A DNA stretch of 64,000 nucleotides from Pedobacter punctiformis (GTDB lineage Bacteria; Bacteroidota; Bacteroidia; Sphingobacteriales; Sphingobacteriaceae): NCBI RefSeq assembly GCF_027213715.1, contig NZ_JAPWGM010000003.1, positions 434,001 to 498,000 of the forward strand. The letters run 5' to 3'. Below are positions 27,979-35,962 of this stretch, piece by piece (the first letter of the stretch is position 1; every line of letters begins with the position of its first letter). The position numbers and the translations under genes are program-made. The notes beneath the pieces were generated by a model. It searched no databases and was not told where the DNA came from. It saw only the letters and a list, made by a program, of their open reading frames with translations.

Positions 27979-28155
27979 TTAATCTTTCTTTTTAGGCACT
28001 TTTGCCCCTTCTTTTCTAGCCTCTGATAAACCTATTGCAATCGCTTGCTTTTTAGAGGTTACTTTTTTACCTGAGCCGCTTTTAAGCTTACCTTCTTTCA
28101 TTTCGTGCATGGTTTTTTCTACTTTCTCACCAGCCTTTTCTGAATACTTTGCCAT
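27979..28155 (-). CDS. DUF6496 small basic protein
   Basis: A 58 aa protein that reads MAKYSEKAGEKVEKTMHEMK at the start and continues with a Lys/Gly/Ser-rich centre (GKLKSGSGKKVTSKKQAIAI) and GLSEARKEGAKVPKK at the end. The repeated-looking basic sequence and the QAIAIGLSEAR helix are the hallmark of DUF6496, small proteins common in soil bacteria, often with stress-linked regulation; no function is known. It is short but convincing from family resemblance and from its own terminator. Confidence 0.85.
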   Translation of the reverse strand: MAKYSEKAGEKVEKTMHEMKEGKLKSGSGKKVTSKKQAIAIGLSEARKEGAKVPKKKD

Positions 28156-28216
28156 ATCATTAATCTTATAATCATAATTAGAAACAAATCTAAGTGGCTG
28201 CTGGTTTAAAATTTAA

Positions 28217-28249
28217 CAAAAAAATCCGGAGGTTTTCGCCTTCCGGATC
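28217..28249 (-). terminator. Terminator of the acyl-CoA dehydrogenase gene
   Basis: The stem ATCCGGAAGG / CCTCCGGAT with a CGAAAA loop is followed on the minus strand by TTTTTTTG. Confidence 0.85.
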
Positions 28250-28318
28250 ACTCATAATATATTTGGTTTGTTGCTCTTTGTTTACTTAGCTTTCGGCTTT
28301 GGTCTTTAAACTCTATAC

Positions 28319-29470
28319 TTAATTTAATATCTCACGTGCAATTACAATCTTTTGTATTTCTGATGTGCCCTCGCCTATTGTACATAATTTACTATCGCGA
28401 TAAAATTTCTCTACCGGAAAATCTTTAGTATACCCATAACCACCAAAAATCTGAACGGCTTCTGTTGATACTTTCACGGCAACTTCCGACGCAAAGTATT
28501 TAGCCATTGCCGATTCTTTAGTCATTGGCAAATGTCTGTTCTTTAAATCCGCTGCCTGGCGAATCAATAATTCTGAAGCCTCAATCTCAGTAGCCATATC
28601 TGCAAGTTTAAAACTAATGGCCTGGAAACTTGAAATTGGTTGTCCAAATTGATGACGTTGTTTCGAATAACTCACCGCAGCATCAAATGCACCTTTTGCA
28701 ATGCCTAATGACAGAGCGGCAATTGAAATCCGGCCTCCATCTAAAACTTTCATGGCTTGTTTAAAACCTTCGCCTACATTGCCTAAAATATTGGCTTTAG
28801 GAACACGGCAATTATCAAAAATCATTTCAGTGGTTTCTGAAGCACGCATACCTAATTTGTTTTCTTTTTTTCCGGCCGAAAAACCTGGTGTACCTCTTTC
28901 TACCACAATGGCCGAAATTCCTTTTGAACTTCCACTCTCCCCTGTACGCACCATTACTACGGCAACATCACCGCTTTTACCGTGGGTAATCCAGTTTTTT
29001 GCACCATTAAGTATATAATCATCACCATCTTCAACAGCTGTAGTCATCATCCGTAAAGCATCAGAACCTGTATTGGCCTCTGTTAAACCCCATGCACCAA
29101 TCCACTCTGCCGTAGCCAGTTTTGGCAACCATCTTTGTTTTTGTTCTTCGTTACCAAAAGCTAAAATGTGTCCTGTACAAAGCGAATTGTGTGCAGCAAC
29201 GGATAAACCGATCGAACCACAAACTCTGGCAATTTCTACAATCACATCAACATATTCCTGATAACCCAAACCTGAGCCACCATAATTTTCGGGCACTAAA
29301 ACACCCATTAATCCTAAATCACCTAATTGTTTAAATAACTCTACAGGGAAATGTTGTGATTCATCCCATTCCATAATATTCGGACGGATATTTTTTTCTG
29401 CAAAATCACGAACCATAGCCCTAACGCTTTGTTGGGTTTCTGTTTCTGAAAAGTTAAAACTAACGCTCAT
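28319..29470 (-). CDS. Acyl-CoA dehydrogenase
   Basis: A 383 aa FAD enzyme that introduces a double bond into acyl-CoA. Signature 1 ([14 protein letters not shown]) and signature 2 ([20 protein letters not shown]) are both present; the catalytic Glu is expected in the [11 protein letters not shown] block near the C-terminus. Length and layout are those of short/branched- or medium-chain dehydrogenases. No other beta-oxidation gene is adjacent, so the chain length or amino-acid pathway it serves cannot be told. Confidence 0.95.
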   Translation of the reverse strand: MSVSFNFSETETQQSVRAMVRDFAEKNIRPNIMEWDESQHFPVELFKQLGDLGLMGVLVPENYGGSGLGYQEYVDVIVEIARVCGSIGLSVAAHNSLCTGHILAFGNEEQKQRWLPKLATAEWIGAWGLTEANTGSDALRMMTTAVEDGDDYILNGAKNWITHGKSGDVAVVMVRTGESGSSKGISAIVVERGTPGFSAGKKENKLGMRASETTEMIFDNCRVPKANILGNVGEGFKQAMKVLDGGRISIAALSLGIAKGAFDAAVSYSKQRHQFGQPISSFQAISFKLADMATEIEASELLIRQAADLKNRHLPMTKESAMAKYFASEVAVKVSTEAVQIFGGYGYTKDFPVEKFYRDSKLCTIGEGTSEIQKIVIAREILN

Positions 29471-29727
29471 TAATATTTATATTTTATATTGGTATTTGGC
29501 AATTATAAACATTTATTTGATAGTTACTTATAGTTAAAAAAACACCTCTTTGTAGAATGAAATGGTATTTGGTTCAATTAGTTTACACCTGATTTTGAAA
29601 GGCTGTAAATGATGGCGAAAAGTTTTATTTATTTTTTTAGCATTTTAAACCAAATAAAGCTAACTATCACTACATATTACAGATAAAAGAGAAGATTTAA
29701 AGATTCGGTTTTGAAATTTGTAACCGC

Positions 29728-30627
29728 TTAAAAAGAAATATACCGGCTAATTTTCTCAATAACCTGTGGGGTTAAATTGGCTATTTTGCTTAAATCGGCA
29801 ACTCCGGCATATTTACCATGTTGCTTCCGGTATTGTATAATGGCATTAATTTGTTTATAACTGAGGTATGGATTGCTTTTTAAGTCTTCAAATGCAGCTG
29901 TATTAATGTTTATAATTTTAAGCCGGGCCTCACTAAGCATAATCTGATCCTTTATTTCATTGTATTTTACAGAGTCAAGGCCATAAACTTCCATTAGCTG
30001 CTCCTTTTTATAAAAACCACCTAAACGCTCCCGGTATTTTAAAATGCGCAAAGCAAATGCAGGTCCTATCCCTTTTATTTGATCCAGTTGTGCAGAATCG
30101 GCTAAATTAACATCTACCATAACCAATGGTTTTTTAACATACGCTTTCTGATCAAGCTGGAAATCTTTTTTAGGGTAAACGGTCTGTTGATTTTCTATTT
30201 GTACATAAGGCAGTAGCTTCTGGTACATTTCAGGAGATACGGTATACATTTTCTGCAAATCTTCTGCCTTGTAAAACTTGCCTCCCTTATTTCTATAATT
30301 AATAATAGATTGAGCCTGCTTTGCCGAAAGCCCTAATTCCTGCCAACCTCCAACATCAATAGTATTGGGATCAAAGTTAAAAAGCTTTCCTGCCCTTTGA
30401 TCTCTGGGTTCTTCTATGCTATTTTTGGTGTAATGAAACCGCTCTTCTTGGCCAACCGATATTTTTTGAATCTGAGCCAGAAGATTAGACTCATCCTCTT
30501 CTACAGGTTTAAAGTAGCCATATATAAAAGGTAAAGATTTTAAAATAATGATGATTGAAATTAAGAATATAAGTCCGTTAAACTCGCCTTTACTAAAACC
30601 AAAGTGTTTATTAAGCCAAGTTCTCAT
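29728..30627 (-). CDS. ComEA-like helix-hairpin-helix protein with membrane anchor
   Basis: A 299 aa protein with an N-terminal transmembrane segment (about residues 17-37) and three successive helix-hairpin-helix regions: FDPNTIDVGGWQELGLS, VDVNLADSAQLDQIKGIGPA and ININTAAFEDLKSNPYLS. Each has the 'N-x-A-x-x-x-x-L' opening of ComEA repeats. ComEA proteins bind DNA in the periplasm during natural transformation; the tandem Bacteroidota form is widespread and its role is not settled. It is divergently oriented to the acyltransferase gene at 30726. Confidence 0.88.
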   Translation of the reverse strand: MRTWLNKHFGFSKGEFNGLIFLISIIIILKSLPFIYGYFKPVEEDESNLLAQIQKISVGQEERFHYTKNSIEEPRDQRAGKLFNFDPNTIDVGGWQELGLSAKQAQSIINYRNKGGKFYKAEDLQKMYTVSPEMYQKLLPYVQIENQQTVYPKKDFQLDQKAYVKKPLVMVDVNLADSAQLDQIKGIGPAFALRILKYRERLGGFYKKEQLMEVYGLDSVKYNEIKDQIMLSEARLKIININTAAFEDLKSNPYLSYKQINAIIQYRKQHGKYAGVADLSKIANLTPQVIEKISRYISF

Positions 30628-30665
30628 CGTTATATGTTATGACATTTATATTTGAATATAAATCT

Positions 30666-30673
30666 TATTTTTG
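30666..30673 (+). promoter_or_regulatory. -7 box before the two-domain acyltransferase gene
   Basis: TATTTTTG is an exact TAnnTTTG match about 50 nt upstream of the ATG; no TTG at the right distance was found. Confidence 0.4.
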
Positions 30674-30725
30674 GGATTGCAAAACAGGCATGCTTTGTTA
30701 AATACAACAACCTAACAATTTTTAT

Positions 30726-32477
30726 ATGAAGATCATTACTACCTCAGAATTTGCGAAGGCGACGAAGATAGATAAACTTGGCGTTCCGGGATTGGCCGGC
30801 CTGATGATGGAAATCATGAAGCTGAATGATATTAATGATGTATTCTCTCAAAATCAGCATTTTAAAGGTTTAGAATTTGTAGATAAAATATTGGAAACCA
30901 TTGGCGTTTCTATAGATTTTGATGAGGATGATTTAAACAGTATCCCTAAAACAGGTCCTTTTATTGCCATTGCAAACCATCCTTATGGTGGTGTAGAAGG
31001 CTTGGCTTTAGTTAAACTTTTATGTACCGTAAGGCCGGATGCCAAAGTAATGGTTAACTTTATTTTAAAGAAGATACCAAACCTGGATGAGTTTTTTGTA
31101 GCGGTTAATCCTTTCGAAAATGTGCAGCATTCATCAAGCATCAGTGGTTTAAAAACAACTTTTGATTTATTAAGAAATGGAATACCCATCGGAATTTTCC
31201 CTGCGGGAGAGGTTTCGACTTTTAAACTTGATGCCCAACAGGTAACCGACAGAATGTGGCACCCGGTAGTGGGTAAACTTATTGCAAAAGCTAAAGTACC
31301 TGTTGTACCCATTTATTTCCATGGCAATAATGGGGTTTTCTTTAATATTTTAAGTTTTATCCACCCTACTTTACGTACCGCAAAATTGCCATCCGAATTT
31401 TTAAATAAACATGGCCGTACCATCAAGGTAAGAGTGGGTAAACCCATCGCAGTTTCCGAGATCTCGCACATGAACAGCAGCAATAAGTTAATGGACTTTT
31501 TAAGGGCCCGTACTTATGCTTTAGGTGTTGGTCTGGATACTGAAAAGAAACTTTTTAATCCTTTAAAATTATTTAAGATTAAGAAAAAACCTGCGGAAAT
31601 TATTGAGGAGACATCAAGAACACTGATTAAAACAGAAGTAGAAACGCTGGAAGACTTTAAAGTATGGACGGAAAAAAATTACGAGGTTTATATTGTTCCC
31701 ACTCTAAAAATTCCTAATACTTTAAGGGAAATTGGCCGCTTGCGTGAAATAACCTTTAGAGAGGTTGGTGAAGGAACAAATAAAAAAATCGATTTAGATA
31801 ATTACGATATTTACTACAATCACTTATTTATTTGGGACAAGGATTTAGAAAATATTGTTGGGGCCTATAGAATTGGTAAAGGCGATGAGATTTTAGAAAG
31901 CATGGGTAGCCGTGGTTTTTACCTTTCCGAATTATTTAAAATGAAAGATCAGTTTTATCCGATGCTAAAACAAGGCATTGAATTGGGCCGGTCGTGGATT
32001 AGGAAAGAGTACCAGGGCAAACCGCTTCCATTGTTTTTACTTTGGAAAGGAATTTTAAAATATCTGATCGATAATCCGCAATACCGTTATATGTTTGGGC
32101 CGGTAAGCATCAGCAATAATTTTTCCAAGTTTAGTAAAGCGCTAATTGTTGATTACATCACCAAAAACCATTTCGACTATGAGATGGCTAAATATGTAAA
32201 ACCAAAAAACAAGTTCAAAGCTGATCTTTTGCCGATCTCTACCGATACTTTGGTGGATAGCAGCGATTCTTTTAAAGATTTAGATAGCTTAATTGGTGAT
32301 ATCGAAAATTCGCACATCAAAGTTCCGGTGTTGTTAAGACAATACATGAATTTAAATGCAAAAATTATCTCCTTCAATATTGACCCTAAATTTTCTGACT
32401 GTTTAGATGGTTTCTTATTGGTAGATACACACAATATTCCGCCAGAAATGCTGGAAAAACTTGGCAAGAATTTATAA
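30726..32477 (+). CDS. Bifunctional acyltransferase, OlsF-like (PlsC domain plus GNAT domain)
   Basis: A 583 aa fusion. The N-terminal half (about 1-260) is a PlsC/lysophospholipid-type O-acyltransferase: NHPYGGVEG has the catalytic His85 and FPAGEVS is at 158-164. The C-terminal half (about 300-560) is a GNAT-type N-acyltransferase of the ornithine/glycine-lipid synthase group (GAYRIGKGDEI, YLSELF, FGPVSISNNF). Such fusions make N-acyl, O-acyl aminolipids (ornithine or glycine lipids), in which the GNAT part adds the 3-hydroxy-fatty acid to the amine and the PlsC part esterifies the hydroxyl. Which amino acid is used cannot be read here. It ends at a bidirectional terminator. Confidence 0.88.
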   Translation: MKIITTSEFAKATKIDKLGVPGLAGLMMEIMKLNDINDVFSQNQHFKGLEFVDKILETIGVSIDFDEDDLNSIPKTGPFIAIANHPYGGVEGLALVKLLCTVRPDAKVMVNFILKKIPNLDEFFVAVNPFENVQHSSSISGLKTTFDLLRNGIPIGIFPAGEVSTFKLDAQQVTDRMWHPVVGKLIAKAKVPVVPIYFHGNNGVFFNILSFIHPTLRTAKLPSEFLNKHGRTIKVRVGKPIAVSEISHMNSSNKLMDFLRARTYALGVGLDTEKKLFNPLKLFKIKKKPAEIIEETSRTLIKTEVETLEDFKVWTEKNYEVYIVPTLKIPNTLREIGRLREITFREVGEGTNKKIDLDNYDIYYNHLFIWDKDLENIVGAYRIGKGDEILESMGSRGFYLSELFKMKDQFYPMLKQGIELGRSWIRKEYQGKPLPLFLLWKGILKYLIDNPQYRYMFGPVSISNNFSKFSKALIVDYITKNHFDYEMAKYVKPKNKFKADLLPISTDTLVDSSDSFKDLDSLIGDIENSHIKVPVLLRQYMNLNAKIISFNIDPKFSDCLDGFLLVDTHNIPPEMLEKLGKNL

Positions 32478-32485
32478 TCATTTCT

Positions 32486-32565
32486 AAATAAAAAAACCCG
32501 GACATCCATCCGGGTTTTTTATTATCAACTAACCTAAACTTTATAAATACTAACCAAATATTTAT
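32486..32565 (-). ncRNA. Candidate small RNA with two hairpins
   Basis: Between two convergent genes, the minus strand has a -7 box TACTTTTG (32577-32570) preceded by phased TAA repeats. About 75 nt downstream lies a rho-independent terminator (AAACCCGGA / TCCGGGTTT, then T-run). The predicted transcript starts near 32565 with a TATAAATA / TATTTATA hairpin, then about 25 nt of unpaired AU-rich RNA, then the terminator stem. There is no open frame of note. The structure is that of a trans-acting sRNA, but expression is unproven. Confidence 0.45.
32488..32521. terminator. Bidirectional terminator after the acyltransferase gene
   Basis: The 9-bp stem AAACCCGGA / TCCGGGTTT with a CATCCA loop is flanked by A-run and T-run. 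It serves the plus-strand acyltransferase gene and the candidate minus-strand sRNA. Confidence 0.92.
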
Positions 32566-32569
32566 ACTG

Positions 32570-32615
32570 CAAAAGTAAAGCCGAGATGTTAAGTATCTGT
32601 TAATGATTTATTATC
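32570..32615 (-). promoter_or_regulatory. Phased TAA-N8 promoter of the candidate sRNA
   Basis: Reading on the minus strand, three contiguous 11-mers begin with TAA (TAATAAATCAT, TAACAGATACT, TAACATCTCGG), and the next 11-mer, CTTTACTTTTG, ends with the -7 box. The same arrangement precedes the TonB-receptor operon at 40.3 kb. Confidence 0.55.
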
Positions 32616-32653
32616 TCTACAAAAAGTTAAGTTATATTAATATGGCTCTTTTT

Positions 32654-33589
32654 TTATTTAATACTGGCTTTGAGCTCCTTTTTTGAAAATTCTTTCCTAA
32701 TAATTTCGGGTGTATTTTCTACAGTATATTCTTTTTGAGAGACTAATATTGCCATAGGATCATCTGCGGTATAAAAATGTGGAACCACAAAGCCATATAA
32801 ACTTTTAGGGTTCTGAGGGTTCTTTGCACTTTCAAAGTCTATTGATTTTAGGTAAGTAATATAAAGCGACACATTATATTTACTATTTTCTCTATACCTG
32901 CTGTTTACACCTAAAACTGTACCTGGATAAATGGTTTGCCCAACTTTAACCGTAAAGCTTCCTTTCTTAAAACTTTTATAAATTGCCAATGTACCATCGG
33001 CATGTTCTACAGTTAATTCATTAACCTTGCTCGTATATTCAAACTTAGACGATTCATTATTTTCATATAAATCTTTTATCTCTACAACCACCCCTTTTCT
33101 GACAGCTGTTACACTATCTTCTTTTTCTGTAGAAAAGCTATATACTTTCCAATCCTCAGGAGCCGTTTTTCCAAAATATCGGGAGCCTACATACCCCATT
33201 TCGGCAACAACAACCGGAGTTCCTTTTTTGTATGGCATTATATATACAAAATCAGCATTATACTTTGGATTGAGCTTGCCTCTAATAAAAGAGTAAGAGT
33301 AGGAAAACCCTATTCCTTGTTCTTTATTTGAAGGAGATAACTTTATAAGTTTACCCGAATAATTCCCAATATTAAACACCTGGCGATCCGAATAGTACGA
33401 ATTATCGAGTCGCGAAAAACGTAACATCAAACTATATGTACCAGGATCTTCTTTTAGATAGTCGAGGTCAACACTTTTATCTGAATTAACAACATAACTT
33501 AATTTTACTATACTTTCCTGAGCTTTAATATTTAAGGCAATAAGAGAAAGCAATAGAAATACCAATATTAATTTTGTCTTTTTAACCAT
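32654..33589 (-). CDS. Secreted protein with degenerate M23/LytM-like domain
   Basis: A 311 aa protein with a signal peptide ending near IKAQ (residue 23). The C-terminal half has the strand pattern of an M23 (LytM) peptidase: VRKGVVVEIKD, LTVEHADGTLAIYKSFKKGSFTVKVGQTIYPGTVLG. However, the zinc ligands are lost: the first H-x3-D site is missing, YAHL is replaced by YKSF, and the closing H-x-H is replaced by YNVSLYIT. It is therefore probably a non-catalytic binding or scaffold form. It is divergent from the transglutaminase-like gene across a 190-nt spacer rich in TTAAG repeats, which suggests shared regulation. Confidence 0.75.
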   Translation of the reverse strand: MVKKTKLILVFLLLSLIALNIKAQESIVKLSYVVNSDKSVDLDYLKEDPGTYSLMLRFSRLDNSYYSDRQVFNIGNYSGKLIKLSPSNKEQGIGFSYSYSFIRGKLNPKYNADFVYIMPYKKGTPVVVAEMGYVGSRYFGKTAPEDWKVYSFSTEKEDSVTAVRKGVVVEIKDLYENNESSKFEYTSKVNELTVEHADGTLAIYKSFKKGSFTVKVGQTIYPGTVLGVNSRYRENSKYNVSLYITYLKSIDFESAKNPQNPKSLYGFVVPHFYTADDPMAILVSQKEYTVENTPEIIRKEFSKKELKASIK

Positions 33590-33671
33590 GTCTGAAAGTC
33601 GTTATTTTCAACAAAGTAAACATTACTATAACTATCATCAAAATAAACTTGACTTTATTTTTTATTATTCT

Positions 33672-33712
33672 ATTCAAGATTTTTAAGATTAAGTTTAAGT
33701 TAAGTTATCAAA
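33672..33712. promoter_or_regulatory. TTAAG-rich repeat between divergent envelope genes
   Basis: Close-set TTAAG units (TTAAGATTAAGTTTAAGTTAAG, shown here only by its unit) occur within 30 nt in the middle of a divergent spacer. Downstream on the plus strand, TTG-N19-TAAATTTA (ending about 33763) is a reasonable promoter for the 33780 gene. The TTAAG block may be an operator serving both directions. Confidence 0.35.
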
Positions 33713-33779
33713 CAGAATTCACATAAATAAATTGTTGATTTTACGTTAATTATAGGTAAATTTAATGTAACCAAAATAC

Positions 33780-34991
33780 ATGGTATTGAAAGGTGCAGTC
33801 ATTAAATATTGCAAAACGCTATTGGTATTCGTACTTCTGTTAAGTATGGGCACTAAAATGCGTGCACAAAACTTTTCTTTCGAATTTTACGATGGCACTT
33901 TTAATTTTGAAGCCAGCCCATCTGTCATTATTCCATTATCAGGTACAGCCTCAGCTCCTGCCGTTCATGAGTTTTACAGTCAGATCAATTCCTCAAACTA
34001 TCAAAACATTGTAACGGCATTAACAAATTATAAAGAAGCTCATAAACTTAACGACTGGATTTATTATCAGCTGATCAGGAAAACGGCAGAGCAACTAAGC
34101 CCTAAAAAGGAAAATTATTTCAGGTATACCTTATATAAATGGTTTTTGTTAAATAAATGTGGTTATGATGCACGCGTAGCTGTGGGCAATGAACAAATTA
34201 TATTTTATGTAAGAAATGAAGAAGATATTAGCGATATCCCGTTCTTTACCATCGACCATAAAAAATACATGTGTTTAAACTACCATGATTACGGCAAATT
34301 ATTTAAACAAGCCGAGGCTTACAAACCAGTTAATATTGCAATTCCGGAAGCGGTTAATTCTTTTTCTTACAAGGTAACCAGGATGCCCGATTTTAAGCCA
34401 GAGCGCTACGAAGAAAAAGATGTAGAGTTTAGTTACAAGCAAAAAATTTATCATTTTAAGCTTAAAGTAAACGAGGATATACAGGCTATTTTTAAAAACT
34501 ATCCGGGCGTAGATTTTGAAACTTATTTTAACATTCCATTGAGCCGCGAAACCTATAGTTCGCTTATTCCAATACTTAAAGATAACCTGAAAGGCATGGA
34601 TCAAAAAAAGGGTGTAGATTATTTAATGCGCTTTACACGATATGCATTTCTTTATGAAAATGATGAACAAAACTTTGGAATGGAAAAGCGGTTATCACCA
34701 GAGCAAACCCTGGCAAATAAGTACAGCGATTGTGACGACCGGGCTGCTTTATTTTTCTTCCTTGTAAAAGAAATATACAACCTGCCAATGGTAGCACTGC
34801 TGTACCCTACCCATTTAACGATGGCTGTACAATTTGATAAACCAGTTGGCAATTTTATTACTTATAACGGTAAAAAATATTCTTTTTGCGAACCTACGCC
34901 TCAATTACAGGATTTAAAAATAGGTCAGCTTGCGGCTCAGCTTAAAAACGTTAAGTATGAAATTGTTTATGCTTATGATCCTTTTAAATAA
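33780..34991 (+). CDS. Secreted transglutaminase-like protein
   Basis: A 403 aa protein with signal peptide (ending about MRAQ, residue 30). Near the C-terminus it has a papain/transglutaminase-like triad candidate: Cys318 in YSDCDDRAALFF, His345 in LLYPTHLTMAV, and an acidic residue in FCEPTP (Glu371). The SDCDDRA block is characteristic of bacterial transglutaminase-like cysteine enzymes. The N-terminal 280 residues are not recognised. It may act on peptides or envelope proteins in the periplasm; substrate unknown. The divergent neighbour is the degenerate M23-like protein. Confidence 0.75.
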   Translation: MVLKGAVIKYCKTLLVFVLLLSMGTKMRAQNFSFEFYDGTFNFEASPSVIIPLSGTASAPAVHEFYSQINSSNYQNIVTALTNYKEAHKLNDWIYYQLIRKTAEQLSPKKENYFRYTLYKWFLLNKCGYDARVAVGNEQIIFYVRNEEDISDIPFFTIDHKKYMCLNYHDYGKLFKQAEAYKPVNIAIPEAVNSFSYKVTRMPDFKPERYEEKDVEFSYKQKIYHFKLKVNEDIQAIFKNYPGVDFETYFNIPLSRETYSSLIPILKDNLKGMDQKKGVDYLMRFTRYAFLYENDEQNFGMEKRLSPEQTLANKYSDCDDRAALFFFLVKEIYNLPMVALLYPTHLTMAVQFDKPVGNFITYNGKKYSFCEPTPQLQDLKIGQLAAQLKNVKYEIVYAYDPFK

Positions 34992-35092
34992 CCTTAGCAA
35001 AACTATACAAGCTTAAATCAGGTTAAGTTAATGTTACCACAATATTATCATACCAATAACTGGCTTTATAAATAAGTATTTAAGGTATTTTT

Positions 35093-35392
35093 ATGGCTAA
35101 CATAAATCTAAAAAATATGCCTGCTATTATTTATACTGTATTAAAGGAGTATTTTGTTGAGATTCATACTCACGGGCTTAAAGCTAGAATCATGTCGCCC
35201 ATCTATGATCAAAAAACCTTCACTTTTCAAACTAACTTGCATTACAGAAGTAAAAGCCACCCTGAAGGAAATAAACCCGCTTCTACATTTAACTCTTTCG
35301 CCACTGCAGAGCGGCACCTTCTGCAATATATAGAAGAGTTTCAAAACACGTTGGATTTGGGTGGCGATGTAATTCCCGGAACGAATATCTAA
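35093..35392 (+). CDS. Small protein of unknown function
   Basis: A 99 aa soluble protein without signal peptide or recognised motif. It has an N-terminal helix (IIYTVLKEYFVEI), a His/Tyr-rich middle and a C-terminal helix (TAERHLLQYIEEFQNTL). The spacer upstream has TA(A) steps at 10-11 nt spacing (TAAATCAGG, TAAGTTAATG, TACCACAATA, TATCATACCA, TAACTGGC), reminiscent of the phased arrays nearby but without a clear -7 box. Coding is supported by length, composition and a clean start only. Confidence 0.6.
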   Translation: MANINLKNMPAIIYTVLKEYFVEIHTHGLKARIMSPIYDQKTFTFQTNLHYRSKSHPEGNKPASTFNSFATAERHLLQYIEEFQNTLDLGGDVIPGTNI

Positions 35393-35463
35393 ACTCAACA
35401 TATTCAATTCATTTACAGCGTTATACACAGCTAAAAATCTGAAAACAATTTGATGTTAAGTGC

Positions 35464-35521
35464 TTTAAGCATACTTAACAAAAGGATAATATTAATTTAA
35501 TTTTCCGATGATATATCTTTG
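35464..35521 (+). promoter_or_regulatory. Phased TAA-N8 promoter before the Lys-rich small gene
   Basis: Three contiguous 11-mers start with TAA (TAACAAAAGGA at 35476, TAATATTAATT at 35487, TAATTTTCCGA at 35498), preceded by TAAGCATAC at 10-nt spacing. The next turn contains the -7 box TATCTTTG (35514-35521), 6 nt before the ATG. Confidence 0.55.
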
Positions 35522-35527
35522 AGGTAA

Positions 35528-35827
35528 ATGAAAAAGAAGAAAAAATCGCAAAATCGTTCAGGAAACAAAAAGCTAAAGAAAGAACTAACGTTAAAATTGA
35601 TAACTGCTTTTGATGAAGTAATTAATCAATACGGAGAGGCTAAAAAGAGTAAAAAAATCGTAGAAAATTTTGCCAGACAACTGGCTAAAAAACTTTCTAA
35701 AAAAGCTGTGACATCTGAAAATAAACCCGCTGTTGATGCACCTGCAATTTTAAAAGGAGAAGTTAAAGCGGATCAGCCTGCAGTAAAAGAAATTAAGCCT
35801 AAACGTTTAATCAAACAAAAGGCATAA
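35528..35827 (+). CDS. Small Lys-rich basic protein
   Basis: A 99 aa protein. A Lys cluster opens it (MKKKKKSQNRSGNKKLKK), then a helix LITAFDEVINQYGEAKKSKKIVENFARQLAKKL, then a Lys/Ala/Pro tail resembling histone H1-like tails. It probably binds nucleic acid, or a polyanion such as polyphosphate; this is inference from charge alone. The -7 box is only 6 nt upstream, so the mRNA should be nearly leaderless, and three phased TAA 11-mers lie before it. It ends at a bidirectional terminator. Confidence 0.7.
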   Translation: MKKKKKSQNRSGNKKLKKELTLKLITAFDEVINQYGEAKKSKKIVENFARQLAKKLSKKAVTSENKPAVDAPAILKGEVKADQPAVKEIKPKRLIKQKA

Positions 35828-35907
35828 AACTGAATGCTTAATTCGCCGGTATTCCTTACAGGCTTCAAGCTAATTTTAACTATTTTAACTTGCTCACCAT
35901 TGAGAAA

Positions 35908-35944
35908 AATAAAAAAGCCTGGAATTACTTCCAGGCTTTTTTAA
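35908..35944. terminator. Bidirectional terminator
   Basis: The 12-bp stem AAAAGCCTGGAA / TTCCAGGCTTTT with a TTAC loop is flanked by A-run and T-run. It lies between convergent genes. Confidence 0.93.
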
Positions 35945-35962
35945 TATTACTTTTTATTCAGG

